A stretch of DNA of 8,499 bases from MKRK01 sp001896915 (GCA_937973935.1 CALJJF010000005.1:1-8499); one strand, 5' to 3'. Shown: positions 1-6,628, counted from the stretch's first letter. Notes: a model not told the origin generated them from the sequence alone. Made by a program: numbers and translations.

Positions 1-688
1 TGCGCTGACCCAGCATCCGGCGCCGGAAAGCGTGCTTCGCACCTTAAACCAGTTCGGGTTTACAACCTTGTCCGATTACCGTATTATCGTAATCCGTAAC
101 CTCTCCGACACCACGAGAATCACCTCGCCCCTCAATTCATACCGGGTCAAATACTATCTGCTGAACAATGACAATTTGCATGTTTTGGTCTATAATGCAT
201 CCCAATGCACCCTCTCGGTCTATGACATGATGGAGCTGCTGTGCTTTTGCGACAGCATTCAGCTGGGCATCAGCGATACCGCCAATTCCTTGGCGGATAT
301 CAGCCAATATTATAAGCGTGCCTGCTTTGCCTTGGCGGCGGCGGATTTTTGGAAACGTCAGTGGATTTGCTTTGAAAACCTGGGACTGTTCCAGATTTTG
401 TTCAGCATGCCGGACCCGGAGCTGTTAGCTACCATTTACAAACGGCATCTGGGTGCGCTGGAGCAATACGACACCGATCACAATTCCGATTATCTTCACA
501 CCCTTCGGATGTTTCTGCTTTCCGACTGCAATCTGCTGGAAACCGCCGCCCGCATGCACACCCACCGCAACACCGTGGTATACCGTCTTCGCCAAATCAA
601 GGAAATCACCAAAGCCGACCTGAATAACTCCGCCGTGAAGTTTGATTTATTGATGGCGTGCTATATTAAGGAATATTTGAGTATCTAA
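1..688 (+). CDS. PucR/CdaR-family transcriptional regulator, C-terminal part (5' end outside window)
   Basis: The frame is open from base 2 with no stop, so the gene starts before the window; the GTG at 32 is only an internal codon. About 228 residues are visible. The last 60 or so form the helix-turn-helix typical of PucR/CdaR regulators, with the hallmark TAARMHTHRNTVVYRLRQI and a following helix ending at KEYLSI. The preceding region, with a YYKRACFAL helix, is compatible with the GGDEF-like middle domain of this family. Such proteins are cytoplasmic DNA-binding regulators, often of catabolic genes; the effector cannot be read here because the N-terminal sensory part is missing. The gene runs tail-to-tail into the multicopper oxidase operon with a gap of 5 bases, so a regulatory link to that operon is not implied by orientation. 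The family call is firm, the target unknown. Confidence 0.85.
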   Translation, partial: ALTQHPAPESVLRTLNQFGFTTLSDYRIIVIRNLSDTTRITSPLNSYRVKYYLLNNDNLHVLVYNASQCTLSVYDMMELLCFCDSIQLGISDTANSLADISQYYKRACFALAAADFWKRQWICFENLGLFQILFSMPDPELLATIYKRHLGALEQYDTDHNSDYLHTLRMFLLSDCNLLETAARMHTHRNTVVYRLRQIKEITKADLNNSAVKFDLLMACYIKEYLSI

Positions 689-693
689 TCGGC

Positions 694-1059
694 TTATGAT
701 TTTATCATAACGCTTTTTGAAACAAGCTGTTCGTAATACAGCGTTACCCTGTCACCCTGCTTCACAATGCCGTCCCGATTATAGAACAAAAGAAATCCGG
801 CGTATTTTAGTTTATGGTGGCGTGTTCGGATGGTACCGAATTTGGTCATCTTCATCAGGTTCAGCTTTTCGCCGCTTTCTTCATGGATCAAGAATATTTT
901 CGGTTTTGGTTTGATTAAGCTGGGTCTGGAAATCCAGTACCTGACATCAACAAAGCTGCCGTCTCCGCTCAGACACGCTTCGTTCACCGTGATTTTCGGC
1001 TTTTGAATGTGATATTTCAACAAATAATAACAAACCTTTAATTTGGTTTTCAGTTTCAT
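694..1059 (-). CDS. Hypothetical 121-residue protein, translationally coupled to the multicopper oxidase
   Basis: I do not recognise a family. The protein is basic near both ends, has no signal peptide, membrane segment or Cys pair, and alternates short charged and hydrophobic stretches (ITVNEACL, FVDVRYWI, KPKIFLIH, RVTLYYEQL), which suggests a mostly beta-strand domain. Its ATG lies inside the last codons of the oxidase gene, an ATGA overlap of 4 bases, and a GAGG ribosome site sits just upstream within the oxidase coding sequence. The two are therefore almost certainly co-transcribed and translationally coupled. That context suggests an accessory role with the oxidase, but nothing in the sequence shows copper binding: there are only two Cys and a few His. 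The stop codon sits in a short dyad shared with the 3' side of the convergent regulator gene. Confidence 0.7.
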   Translation of the reverse strand: MKLKTKLKVCYYLLKYHIQKPKITVNEACLSGDGSFVDVRYWISRPSLIKPKPKIFLIHEESGEKLNLMKMTKFGTIRTRHHKLKYAGFLLFYNRDGIVKQGDRVTLYYEQLVSKSVMIKS

Positions 1060-2564
1060 TCCATTTCCTCAATTTCAATATGATGTTTGCCGCAGCACCC
1101 GCAGTGATGCCCGTCCTCCGGCGGTGCGTCTGTCTGGATAAACGTAAGCTGACCGCCGGGATATACGCTGAAATTCGGCTCCTCCAGCGTGTTGGTGTTT
1201 GTCACCTTATAATCGTCGTGGTTGTGCATCGGATAAAACTGCGGAAAAAATTCACCTTTGCCACACAGCTCCACGTAATTGACGGTTTTTACATCCCCGC
1301 ACAGTACCGGGTCGGTGGGGATATCGGCAATGAGCGCCGGGTCTATTTGTGCAAGTTCGTCCATTTGGGAACAAAGAGACGGAATTTCGTCCTGCCCGTT
1401 AAAAATATAATTTCCGTAAAGGGGCTTTTTGTTGTCCGCCATCAAAAGCAGGTCATAGGTTTCGCCCGAACCGATGGTGCAGGTAAAGCCCATATCCATA
1501 TATTCGTGTCCATGCACGTGGATCGCATCGGCAAAAGCCAAAAACGGGCTGGCGTGGGCGTCCTTGCCGATCACGTTAAAATGCCAGCCATGAATGTGCC
1601 AGGGAACCACCTGATACCCCATGTTGATCATCCGCAATAGGAACTTTTGGTCAGTCGCCACATGGACATAGGATTCATAATTCAGCTGGGTCAGATTTTC
1701 ATTTTCGCCCTCGCCGTAGGTCAGCGGGTGGGGTTTCAGTGTGTCGGGGAAGGCCCGTCCGTTTACCAGCCAGAAGTTCGGCTGGAAGGTGGAAGCGTTA
1801 AAGGAAATTCCCGTTTGCTGGGTGGTTTGCACCGTCTGGTGCCATTTTAAATCAATGTCGGACAACAGCATGATATATTCCTTGTCAAAATACGTTCCGA
1901 TGTTGTTGTAGGCAAAATTCCTGTGGCTGGAGCATCTCGGTATCTGCTTTTGTACCATACCCTCATATTCCCACCAACCGCAGCAGTTTCGTGTAATGCC
2001 CGCCATTGCTAAGCTGTCCACGGATGGGTAAATCACAAGTGCGCCGTACATTCCCATCTGCACATGCTCCGATGCCTCCACATGACAGTGATACATATAC
2101 GTTCCCGGGTGTTCCGGATAAAAATAATAAGTCGCCGTGGGGGGCACTGTTTCCTCCATCCACATGGGAACACTGAAAGAGGTTTCGGGGAACCCGTCCA
2201 GCTGGGTGGCAACATGGGCGCCGTGAAGATGAATGGTGTGGGGGTCCTCCAGCCCTGAGGTGGGCATGCCCAGATTGATCAGCGTAACATAAAGACGGTC
2301 TCCCACATCCGCCCACATCACAGGGGACGGAATGGTCGCCGTGCCGGTCAGGCTTTTTAAATATGTGAAATTATCGGGGTTTTTCCAGTCCAGATTTTTG
2401 TTTTCATAGGTTACACAACCGTTTTCCGTAACCTGATATAAACCGCCCACAAAACCGAACACATACAAATCCTGACGGGTGTCGGGAAGCGGACACAATG
2501 TGTTTTCCGTAGGCAGCTTGATAAAACCGTCAGTAGCAAGTAACACATAATGACGGATTGCCAT
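1056..2564 (-). CDS. Two-domain multicopper oxidase, type C-like, cytoplasmic
   Basis: Multicopper oxidases couple one-electron oxidation of a substrate (phenols, Cu(I), Mn(II) or others) to four-electron reduction of oxygen. I start at the ATG at 2564, because GGAGGA lies 6 bases upstream; the longer frame to 2618 has no ribosome site. The protein has about 502 residues. Domain 1 holds HTIHLHG (109-115) and HCHVEASEHVQMGM (159-172), giving a complete type 1 site: His109, Cys160, His167, Met172. Domain 2 holds HIHGWHF (323-329) and HNH (447-449), each giving trinuclear-cluster His pairs, but Val-Pro-Trp replaces the type 1 His before HIH. A type 1 copper only in the first domain is the type C two-domain arrangement. 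An extra HVHGH (349-353) and a C-terminal HHCGCCGKHH (486-495) could bind metal. There is no signal peptide, Tat motif or lipobox. It is the first gene of an operon with the 121-residue protein. Substrate unknown. Confidence 0.88.
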   Translation of the reverse strand: MAIRHYVLLATDGFIKLPTENTLCPLPDTRQDLYVFGFVGGLYQVTENGCVTYENKNLDWKNPDNFTYLKSLTGTATIPSPVMWADVGDRLYVTLINLGMPTSGLEDPHTIHLHGAHVATQLDGFPETSFSVPMWMEETVPPTATYYFYPEHPGTYMYHCHVEASEHVQMGMYGALVIYPSVDSLAMAGITRNCCGWWEYEGMVQKQIPRCSSHRNFAYNNIGTYFDKEYIMLLSDIDLKWHQTVQTTQQTGISFNASTFQPNFWLVNGRAFPDTLKPHPLTYGEGENENLTQLNYESYVHVATDQKFLLRMINMGYQVVPWHIHGWHFNVIGKDAHASPFLAFADAIHVHGHEYMDMGFTCTIGSGETYDLLLMADNKKPLYGNYIFNGQDEIPSLCSQMDELAQIDPALIADIPTDPVLCGDVKTVNYVELCGKGEFFPQFYPMHNHDDYKVTNTNTLEEPNFSVYPGGQLTFIQTDAPPEDGHHCGCCGKHHIEIEEME

Positions 2565-2808
2565 ATTGATTCCTCCATATAAGATTGGTTGTCCAAAATC
2601 ATACAAGTCAATTGCCATTGGCTGAAATAAAAAGGTTTTTGACCGTAATTGACTTAATAGACTTTGCCTACTTTATCATATGAGAAATGAAAGGTTTCGT
2701 TACTTTGTGGATTCGATAACGCTTAAAAAGTCAGACTTATTCGAGGGCGCCTTTCCATCTGTCGTTAAACTAGGTTTCATTCATTGTAAGAAGAATCAAG
2801 AGATAAGG

Positions 2809-2837
2809 TTGTATCGATGAAATATTTGTGTTATGAT
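2809..2837 (+). promoter_or_regulatory. Sigma-A-type promoter for the DUF4375/DMP19-like gene
   Basis: The -35 TTGTAT (2809-2814) and -10 TATGAT (2832-2837) are separated by exactly 17 bases and lie about 33 bases before the start codon. This fits the vegetative consensus well. An AAGGAGGA ribosome site follows at 2857-2864. The rest of the 2565-2808 gap should hold the divergent oxidase promoter, but I could not identify a convincing pair on the minus strand. Confidence 0.6.
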
Positions 2838-2869
2838 TTGATTGAACTTACATTATAAGGAGGATTTTT

Positions 2870-3283
2870 ATGTTTGAATGGCAAGATAAATGGGATGCTG
2901 TTGTTGATAAAGGCTGCAGCGATTACTCATCGTTAACGAAAGAGGAACGTATTTGCTTTAATATTCGATGCCTGATTGATGCTGTGAATAACGGCGGAAT
3001 TATTAGTTACTATTACAATTCAGGTGCTGATTATTGGATAGAAACCGTAGCAGATTTAAAATCACTAGGATTAGGCAAAGCAGCAGAATTAATACTAAAG
3101 GTAAATGCACTTTTTCCTAATCAAAAGCCTTCTCTTGACCTTGAAGAACGAAATAATCAATTTGATGAGTTTGAAGAAGATGATGAAAAGATCGAAGAAC
3201 TACTTGATTATGTTGACACATCATTTTATGAAATGCAAGATGAAATCGAAGCCGTTTTTGAAGCATATATTACGAAGACTTGA
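2870..3283 (+). CDS. DUF4375 / DMP19-like acidic protein
   Basis: The 137-residue protein matches the pattern of the DUF4375 (DMP19) family: LTKEERICFNI (22-32), then a helix ending NNGG (40-43), then SYYYNSGADYW (46-56), then a helical part with GKAAELILKVNALFP. The Neisseria founder, DMP19, is an acidic dimer that mimics DNA and blocks a repressor; many relatives sit as orphan or immunity-like genes. Here the C-terminal third is highly acidic (about 96-115, many Glu and Asp), which suits DNA mimicry but proves nothing. The start is decided by AAGGAGGA 5 bases upstream and by a good promoter just before it. It appears to be a single-gene transcript; three hairpins follow. Family membership is fairly sure from the NNGG/YYxNS motif; the partner is unknown. 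Confidence 0.75.
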   Translation: MFEWQDKWDAVVDKGCSDYSSLTKEERICFNIRCLIDAVNNGGIISYYYNSGADYWIETVADLKSLGLGKAAELILKVNALFPNQKPSLDLEERNNQFDEFEEDDEKIEELLDYVDTSFYEMQDEIEAVFEAYITKT

Positions 3284-3309
3284 CTATTGTTATAAATCGC
3301 AAATTCTGC

Positions 3310-3339
3310 TTTACCCCAATGCCCAATGATTGGGGTAAA
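3310..3339. repeat. Inverted repeat with 11-bp perfect arms
   Basis: TTTACCCCAAT (3310-3320) is the exact reverse complement of ATTGGGGTAAA (3329-3339), with an 8-base loop. It lies 26 bases after the DMP19-like stop codon. There is no U-tract on either side, so it is not a classical intrinsic terminator, but it could act as a 3' stabilising hairpin. Confidence 0.6.
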
Positions 3340-3355
3340 TAGATATTACTAGCTT

Positions 3356-3387
3356 TGTAGGGCATGATGAGGGTATCATGCCCTACA
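3356..3387. terminator. Strong stem-loop, possible terminator after the DMP19-like gene
   Basis: TGTAGGGCATGAT (3356-3368) and ATCATGCCCTACA (3375-3387) are perfect 13-bp arms around a 6-base loop. Pairing resumes outside after a two-base mismatch (AGC with GCT). A weak T-rich run (TTTAATT) follows a few bases later on the plus strand, so termination after the DMP19-like gene is plausible but not textbook. It is the middle of three adjacent hairpins. Confidence 0.5.
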
Positions 3388-3417
3388 TGGCTTTAATTAG
3401 CAAAAATATTTTTATTC

Positions 3418-3435
3418 TTACCCTAGCTCGGGTAA
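3418..3435. repeat. Short inverted repeat TTACCC-GGGTAA
   Basis: TTACCC (3418-3423) and GGGTAA (3430-3435) flank a 6-base centre. This third dyad in a row repeats the TTACCC word of the first. It lies just upstream of the -10-like TATGAT of the SLOG-like gene, where an operator could sit. Confidence 0.4.
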
Positions 3436-3450
3436 CCTTCTGTGAAAAAA

Positions 3451-3481
3451 TATGATAGAATCAAAACAAGCACGATTCTAT
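3451..3481 (+). promoter_or_regulatory. Probable -10 element and overlapping operator-like dyad for the SLOG-like gene
   Basis: TATGAT at 3451-3456 resembles a -10 element, but no good -35 stands 16-18 bases before it. Overlapping its end, ATAGAATC (3455-3462) and GATTCTAT (3474-3481) are perfect 8-bp inverted arms with an 11-base spacer. That position, at the expected transcription start, suits a repressor site or a small leader hairpin. The regulator is not identifiable. Confidence 0.35.
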
Positions 3482-3504
3482 TATACATATCAGAGGTGTA
3501 CAAC

Positions 3505-3912
3505 ATGGAACATACACAAATTTGCTGTTTTACAGGGGAAGCAGAATTGCCTTTGGACAACGTGGCGGAAATCGGCGAAAAGCTGGAAGCAATTATTTTG
3601 GAACTGATTGAAAAGGGCGTTACTTTGTTTAAGATTATGGACGAAAGCGGTTTTGGAGCGATGGCGGCGGAGATTGTGACCACGCTGAAAAGCGAGCACC
3701 GACAGATACAATTAGAAAAAATACCGGTTTTTCAAGTGACAAGCAATAACAGCGATGATTATGAGAAATTGATTTTTGCCCCATGCCATGCGTTGATTGA
3801 CAATTCTGATTACTGCGTTGTGTATATCAAACGGCATAAAGGCTTCCCGTTTTATAATGTGATGTATGCCATCAGCAGCAATGCAAAAATCATTTATCTC
3901 AATTTGCATTGA
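3505..3912 (+). CDS. Short SLOG/DUF1273-like (YpsA-type) protein, degenerate
   Basis: I start at the ATG at 3505, preceded by AGAGGTG at 6 bases; the longer frame from 3442 has no ribosome site. The protein has 135 residues, whereas DUF1273 proteins are usually nearer 180. It opens with ICCFTGEAELP (compare CCFTGHRPxxLP), followed by a long helix and a GVTLFKIMDESGFGAMAAEIVTTLK-like strand-helix; it ends with FPFYNVMYAISSNAKIIYLN, where relatives have a GGT-type loop then a helix and the final strand. SLOG domains are Rossmann-like and bind nucleotides or their derivatives. Here the central part is shortened, and the His of the first motif and the Gly-Gly-Thr loop are missing, so ligand binding may be lost or altered. 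It is monocistronic and closed by a strong terminator. The fold assignment rests on pattern matching only. Confidence 0.6.
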   Translation: MEHTQICCFTGEAELPLDNVAEIGEKLEAIILELIEKGVTLFKIMDESGFGAMAAEIVTTLKSEHRQIQLEKIPVFQVTSNNSDDYEKLIFAPCHALIDNSDYCVVYIKRHKGFPFYNVMYAISSNAKIIYLNLH

Positions 3913-3938
3913 CAGGTGAGTCCCTCCTCTTCCTTGCT

Positions 3939-3981
3939 GCAATAAAAAATCCGTCGGTTTGACCGGCGGATTTTTTATTGC
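3939..3981. terminator. Bidirectional intrinsic terminator
   Basis: A 19-bp stem with one G-U wobble: GCAATAAAAAATCCGTCGG (3939-3957) pairs with 3963-3981 around a 5-base loop. The GC-rich core CCGTCGG/CCGGCGG is flanked by A6 on one side and T6 on the other, so it can end transcripts from both strands: the SLOG-like gene (+) and the FMN reductase (-), whose stop codon is 8 bases away. Confidence 0.9.
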
Positions 3982-3988
3982 AATCTTC

Positions 3989-4537
3989 TTATGAAATTTT
4001 TTCAACCCAATCGGTAAACGCACTCAGGAAACCGTCAATGAATGCCTGTGTGTCGGGGTTTTTCAGTGTGCCGGTTTCATCAATCAATGTGTGGTAAGCG
4101 CCGATGTATGCTTCCGGCTGTGCCAGTGTCAACACATTGAGAAAAGCAAGCACCTGACGCAGGTGATGGGTTGCGCCGAAGCCGCCGATGGCGCCCGGTG
4201 ACTGGCTGATGATCGCTCCGGGTTTGCCGTTCCATACACTTTCGCCGTAAGGACGGGAGCCGACATCAAGAGCATTTTTCAGTGCCGCCGGGAGGGAACG
4301 GTTGTGTTCCGGTGTAATGAACAGAACACCGTCCAAAGATTTGATTTCTTCACGGAAGGCAATGTATTCTTGAGGATTTGCATCATCATAATCCTGATTA
4401 TACAGCGGAAGCTTGCTGATATCAATCACCTCAAAAATACAGCCTTCCGGTGAATGCTCCACAACATAATCCGCAATGCTTTGAGAAAATGAGTTTTTTC
4501 TCAAACTACCTTTGATAATACCAATTTTTTTGTCCAT
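3989..4537 (-). CDS. NADPH-dependent FMN reductase (flavodoxin-fold quinone/azo reductase type)
   Basis: The 182-residue length and motifs match the NADPH-dependent FMN reductase family (YieF/ChrR, azoreductase-like). An N-terminal beta strand leads to the FMN phosphate loop GSLRKNSFS (10-18). TPEHNRSLPAALKNALD (75-91) corresponds to the family signature TPEYNxSxPxxLKNAID, and SPGAIGGFGA (about 113-122) lies at the flavin edge. These soluble flavoproteins use NAD(P)H to reduce quinones, azo dyes, metals or free flavin, often as oxidative or electrophile stress protection; the true substrate cannot be read. An AAGAGGTG ribosome site precedes the ATG, and a well-formed promoter lies about 105 bases upstream, leaving a fairly long leader. 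Transcribed alone, it shares its terminator with the converging SLOG-like gene. Confidence 0.9.
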   Translation of the reverse strand: MDKKIGIIKGSLRKNSFSQSIADYVVEHSPEGCIFEVIDISKLPLYNQDYDDANPQEYIAFREEIKSLDGVLFITPEHNRSLPAALKNALDVGSRPYGESVWNGKPGAIISQSPGAIGGFGATHHLRQVLAFLNVLTLAQPEAYIGAYHTLIDETGTLKNPDTQAFIDGFLSAFTDWVEKIS

Positions 4538-4641
4538 GATAAAGCACCTCTTTCAAATATCTTTCTGTCAATTGTTTTTGCCTATACCCGGCCGTACCCA
4601 TAAATCCACGTGATGACAGGCAACCTTGGTATATTAGTTTC

Positions 4642-4669
4642 ATTATAGCATCGTACTATGAAATTTCAA
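4642..4669 (-). promoter_or_regulatory. Sigma-A-type promoter with imperfect dyad, upstream of FMN reductase
   Basis: Reading the minus strand, -35 TTGAAA (4669-4664) and -10 TATAAT (4647-4642) are 16 bases apart. The DNA between carries an imperfect inverted repeat, TTTCATAGTA and TATAATGAAA around CGATGC, which overlaps both elements and would suit a repressor such as a redox-responsive MarR or HxlR protein; that last point is a guess. The remaining part of the 4538-4773 gap shows only AT-rich sequence and a weak ATCGC/GCGAT dyad (4727-4755) after the SRAP gene. Confidence 0.65.
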
Positions 4670-4773
4670 TGCGTCAATTGTTAATTTTTTGTTTTTTATT
4701 CTGTGAATCATTGTTGCTATGCAGAAAATATCGCAAGTTCGATCATACCGCGATCTCTCCGGCAAAAAATAAA

Positions 4774-5406
4774 TCAGGTGGAAAACAGGCTTAACTGATC
4801 GATTTCACCGCCATTCTCACAGGGCATTACTGCTACATCATAATCCAGGTTTTCCAGATCATCCGGCGATAGTTTACCGCTGAGCCAGCTTTCAATCTGA
4901 TCCACACGCAAAATCACCGGAATCCTGTCATGAATTTTTTTCATTTCGTTGGTCGCCTTTTTTGTAATGATGACAAATTCCCTGCCATCCTCCGTGTCCC
5001 GATATAGCCCTGCCATAAATAAGATATTATCATTTTTATCTTTAACAAAGTATTTCTTCTTGCCCTTTTCGAGCCTTTCCCATTCGAAAAATTCACCGGC
5101 AGGAACCACACAGCGCCCGGCCTTGATTAATTTTGAGAATAAACTTTTCACGATAATGGTTTCACAGCGTGCATTGATAATGACTCCCGATCCGTTCCAT
5201 CTTTTGAATCCCCATTTTACACTTTCAAAAGAAATCCCTTCTTCACGTTGTATCATCACCGGTGCATGATCGGTAGGGCAGATTTCTCCCGTATCCTGGT
5301 GATACTCTGAAAATTCATCCTTCACAATACGCAGAGACAAGTCCTTTAATATCTTGCGTATCTCGATAATTTCATCCTCGGTTAATACGGTATATCTCCC
5401 GCACAT
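4774..5406 (-). CDS. SRAP (YedK/HMCES-type) abasic-site processing protein with C-terminal clamp-binding motif
   Basis: SRAP proteins crosslink covalently through an N-terminal Cys to abasic sites in single-stranded DNA, shielding them at replication forks. The catalytic Cys must be residue 2 after Met removal, so the start is the ATG at 5406 (MCGRYT) and not the ATG three codons earlier; the AAGGA site 9 bases upstream agrees. In this 210-residue numbering all key residues are present: Cys2, Asn78 and Arg80 in NARCET, Glu108 in VPAGEFFEW, His159 in IHDRIP (compare YedK Cys2, Asn75, Arg77, Glu105, His160). The protein ends EIDQLSLFST; QLSLF (204-208) is an exact match to the bacterial sliding-clamp motif QLxLF. 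It is the third gene of the repressor-polymerase operon, starting 2 bases after the polymerase stop codon, so coupling is likely. Family firm, clamp binding inferred. Confidence 0.93.
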   Translation of the reverse strand: MCGRYTVLTEDEIIEIRKILKDLSLRIVKDEFSEYHQDTGEICPTDHAPVMIQREEGISFESVKWGFKRWNGSGVIINARCETIIVKSLFSKLIKAGRCVVPAGEFFEWERLEKGKKKYFVKDKNDNILFMAGLYRDTEDGREFVIITKKATNEMKKIHDRIPVILRVDQIESWLSGKLSPDDLENLDYDVAVMPCENGGEIDQLSLFST

Positions 5407-5408
5407 AT

Positions 5409-6578
5409 TCACCATTCCTTTGTCATAGCAGTTTTTTCTACATACAGATTGCCGAACGTGGATGTTAACATTTTTATGCGGTGATCGATATCAACACTGA
5501 TTTCGCAGTCATCATCATGGAACAGCATCAGCTGCTCATATTCACGAGAATGAAGATTCCCGACCCTCACGCCCACAGAACGCAGAGGATGCTCCCATTT
5601 ATAATGCATTGTGAACAGTGCAAAGGCTTTGTTGAAGATCAGATTTATATTGTCCGTGGGATATTTTGTGCTGCATTGACGGATCATCTGATTAAATTGG
5701 TTGTCCTTCATGCAAATGCTGATGCAGCACGCTTTCAGAGAGTGTTTTTTCAGTCTGGCACAAATGGAGTTTGCCAGCAAATATAAGATAGCGCTGACCT
5801 CTTCCTTATTATGAAGGTCGTCCGGCGGTGTTATTGTGTTTCCCACGCTGCCGATTTCGTTATTTTCAGGATGAAAGTTTCTGTCATCGCCGTTTGCATA
5901 CTGCCATATATCATAGCCGGCTTTCCCCAAGAGCTTATGAAGTCTTTTGGGATCGGCGGTGGCAATATCACCAATTGTTTTGATGCCCGCAGAGCGTAGC
6001 TTTTTATTTCTTTCCTTGCCGACAAAAAGCAGGTCAGACGCCGGAAGCGGCCATGCCGTTTGCTTATAATTATCCCTTGATATAACAGTTGTTGCATTGG
6101 GTTTTTTGTAGTCACTTCCCAATTTTGAAAAAATGTAATTATCGCTAACACCAACAGAAGCGCTTAATCCCTGTGTATATATGATTTCCAGCCGTATCAG
6201 ATCGGCAATTTGTCTTGCCTCATTCATGGTCACCCCTGTTTCTGTGAGGTCAATCCATGATTCGTCCATACCGTAGGGGATGATGGTATCGGTATATTTC
6301 AGATATATATTTCTTGCTAATTTTGTTTCTTTTAAATACTTTTGATAATCTGCTTTGATGTAGCCCAGCTCAGGGCAGATCTGTTTTGCCTGATAATAAC
6401 TGATCCCTGTGTCCACACCCGCCTTTTTTGCAAGACTATTTTTGGCCATAACAATGCTGTGCCGCATTTCCGGGTCTCCGCATACGGCAAAGGGAACCTT
6501 TTTTAAATTGGGATTTGATTTTTCTTCTACCGATGCATAGTAATTATTCATATCACAGTGAAGAATGATTCGTTCCAT
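5409..6578 (-). CDS. dinB: Y-family translesion DNA polymerase (DinB/UmuC type)
   Basis: This enzyme copies past damaged template bases at low fidelity. From the first ATG (6578) it has 389 residues; the frame continues upstream to a TTG inside the repressor gene without a ribosome site. The start site itself is weak (GAGATGAG), so coupling to the preceding gene is possible. Palm motif 1 is ILHCDMNNYYASVE, with metal ligand Asp9 and steric-gate Tyr14; motif 3 is MDESWIDLT with Asp105 and Glu106. SASVGVSDNYIFSKLGSDYKKP is the usual finger/palm segment, then a helix-hairpin-helix thumb (LRSAGIKTIGDIATAD), then the little-finger domain from about 240. QLMLF (349-353) is a clamp-binding motif, followed by a tail (DHRIKMLTSTFGNL) as in UmuC-like Firmicute polymerases. 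The position right after an S24 protein mimics the umuDC order. Whether it is closer to DinB or UmuC/YqjW is open. Confidence 0.92.
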   Translation of the reverse strand: MERIILHCDMNNYYASVEEKSNPNLKKVPFAVCGDPEMRHSIVMAKNSLAKKAGVDTGISYYQAKQICPELGYIKADYQKYLKETKLARNIYLKYTDTIIPYGMDESWIDLTETGVTMNEARQIADLIRLEIIYTQGLSASVGVSDNYIFSKLGSDYKKPNATTVISRDNYKQTAWPLPASDLLFVGKERNKKLRSAGIKTIGDIATADPKRLHKLLGKAGYDIWQYANGDDRNFHPENNEIGSVGNTITPPDDLHNKEEVSAILYLLANSICARLKKHSLKACCISICMKDNQFNQMIRQCSTKYPTDNINLIFNKAFALFTMHYKWEHPLRSVGVRVGNLHSREYEQLMLFHDDDCEISVDIDHRIKMLTSTFGNLYVEKTAMTKEW

Positions 6579-6628
6579 AAGCTCATCTCTTGTAAAAAAG
6601 ATACCAGGAAGATCCTTTGGATTTTTTG

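Noticed and set aside
694..710. Small hairpin TTATGAT-TTT-ATCATAA followed by CGCTTTTT after the PucR-type gene
   Set aside because: A 7-bp AT-only stem is too weak to call a terminator, although it lies in the right place between convergent genes.
1080..1640. 186-residue plus-strand reading frame opposite the oxidase
   Set aside because: It lies antisense to clear copper-binding motifs; its length reflects the higher G+C content of the oxidase gene and no family is recognisable.
1963..2316. 117-residue minus-strand frame within the oxidase gene
   Set aside because: It is an out-of-frame shadow of the domain 1 copper region, with no ribosome site or family signature.
2565..2618. 18-residue N-terminal extension of the multicopper oxidase
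   Set aside because: There is no ribosome site before the ATG at 2618, whereas GGAGGA stands 6 bases before the ATG at 2564.
2649..2677. TTGACT with 17-base spacer and TTTATC on the plus strand, upstream of the DMP19-like gene
   Set aside because: The -10 matches only half of the consensus, and a better promoter lies nearer the gene.
5407..5415. ATG at 5415 as the SRAP start
   Set aside because: It would bury the catalytic Cys at residue 5; SRAP chemistry needs Cys2, and the AAGGA site is correctly spaced only for the ATG at 5406.
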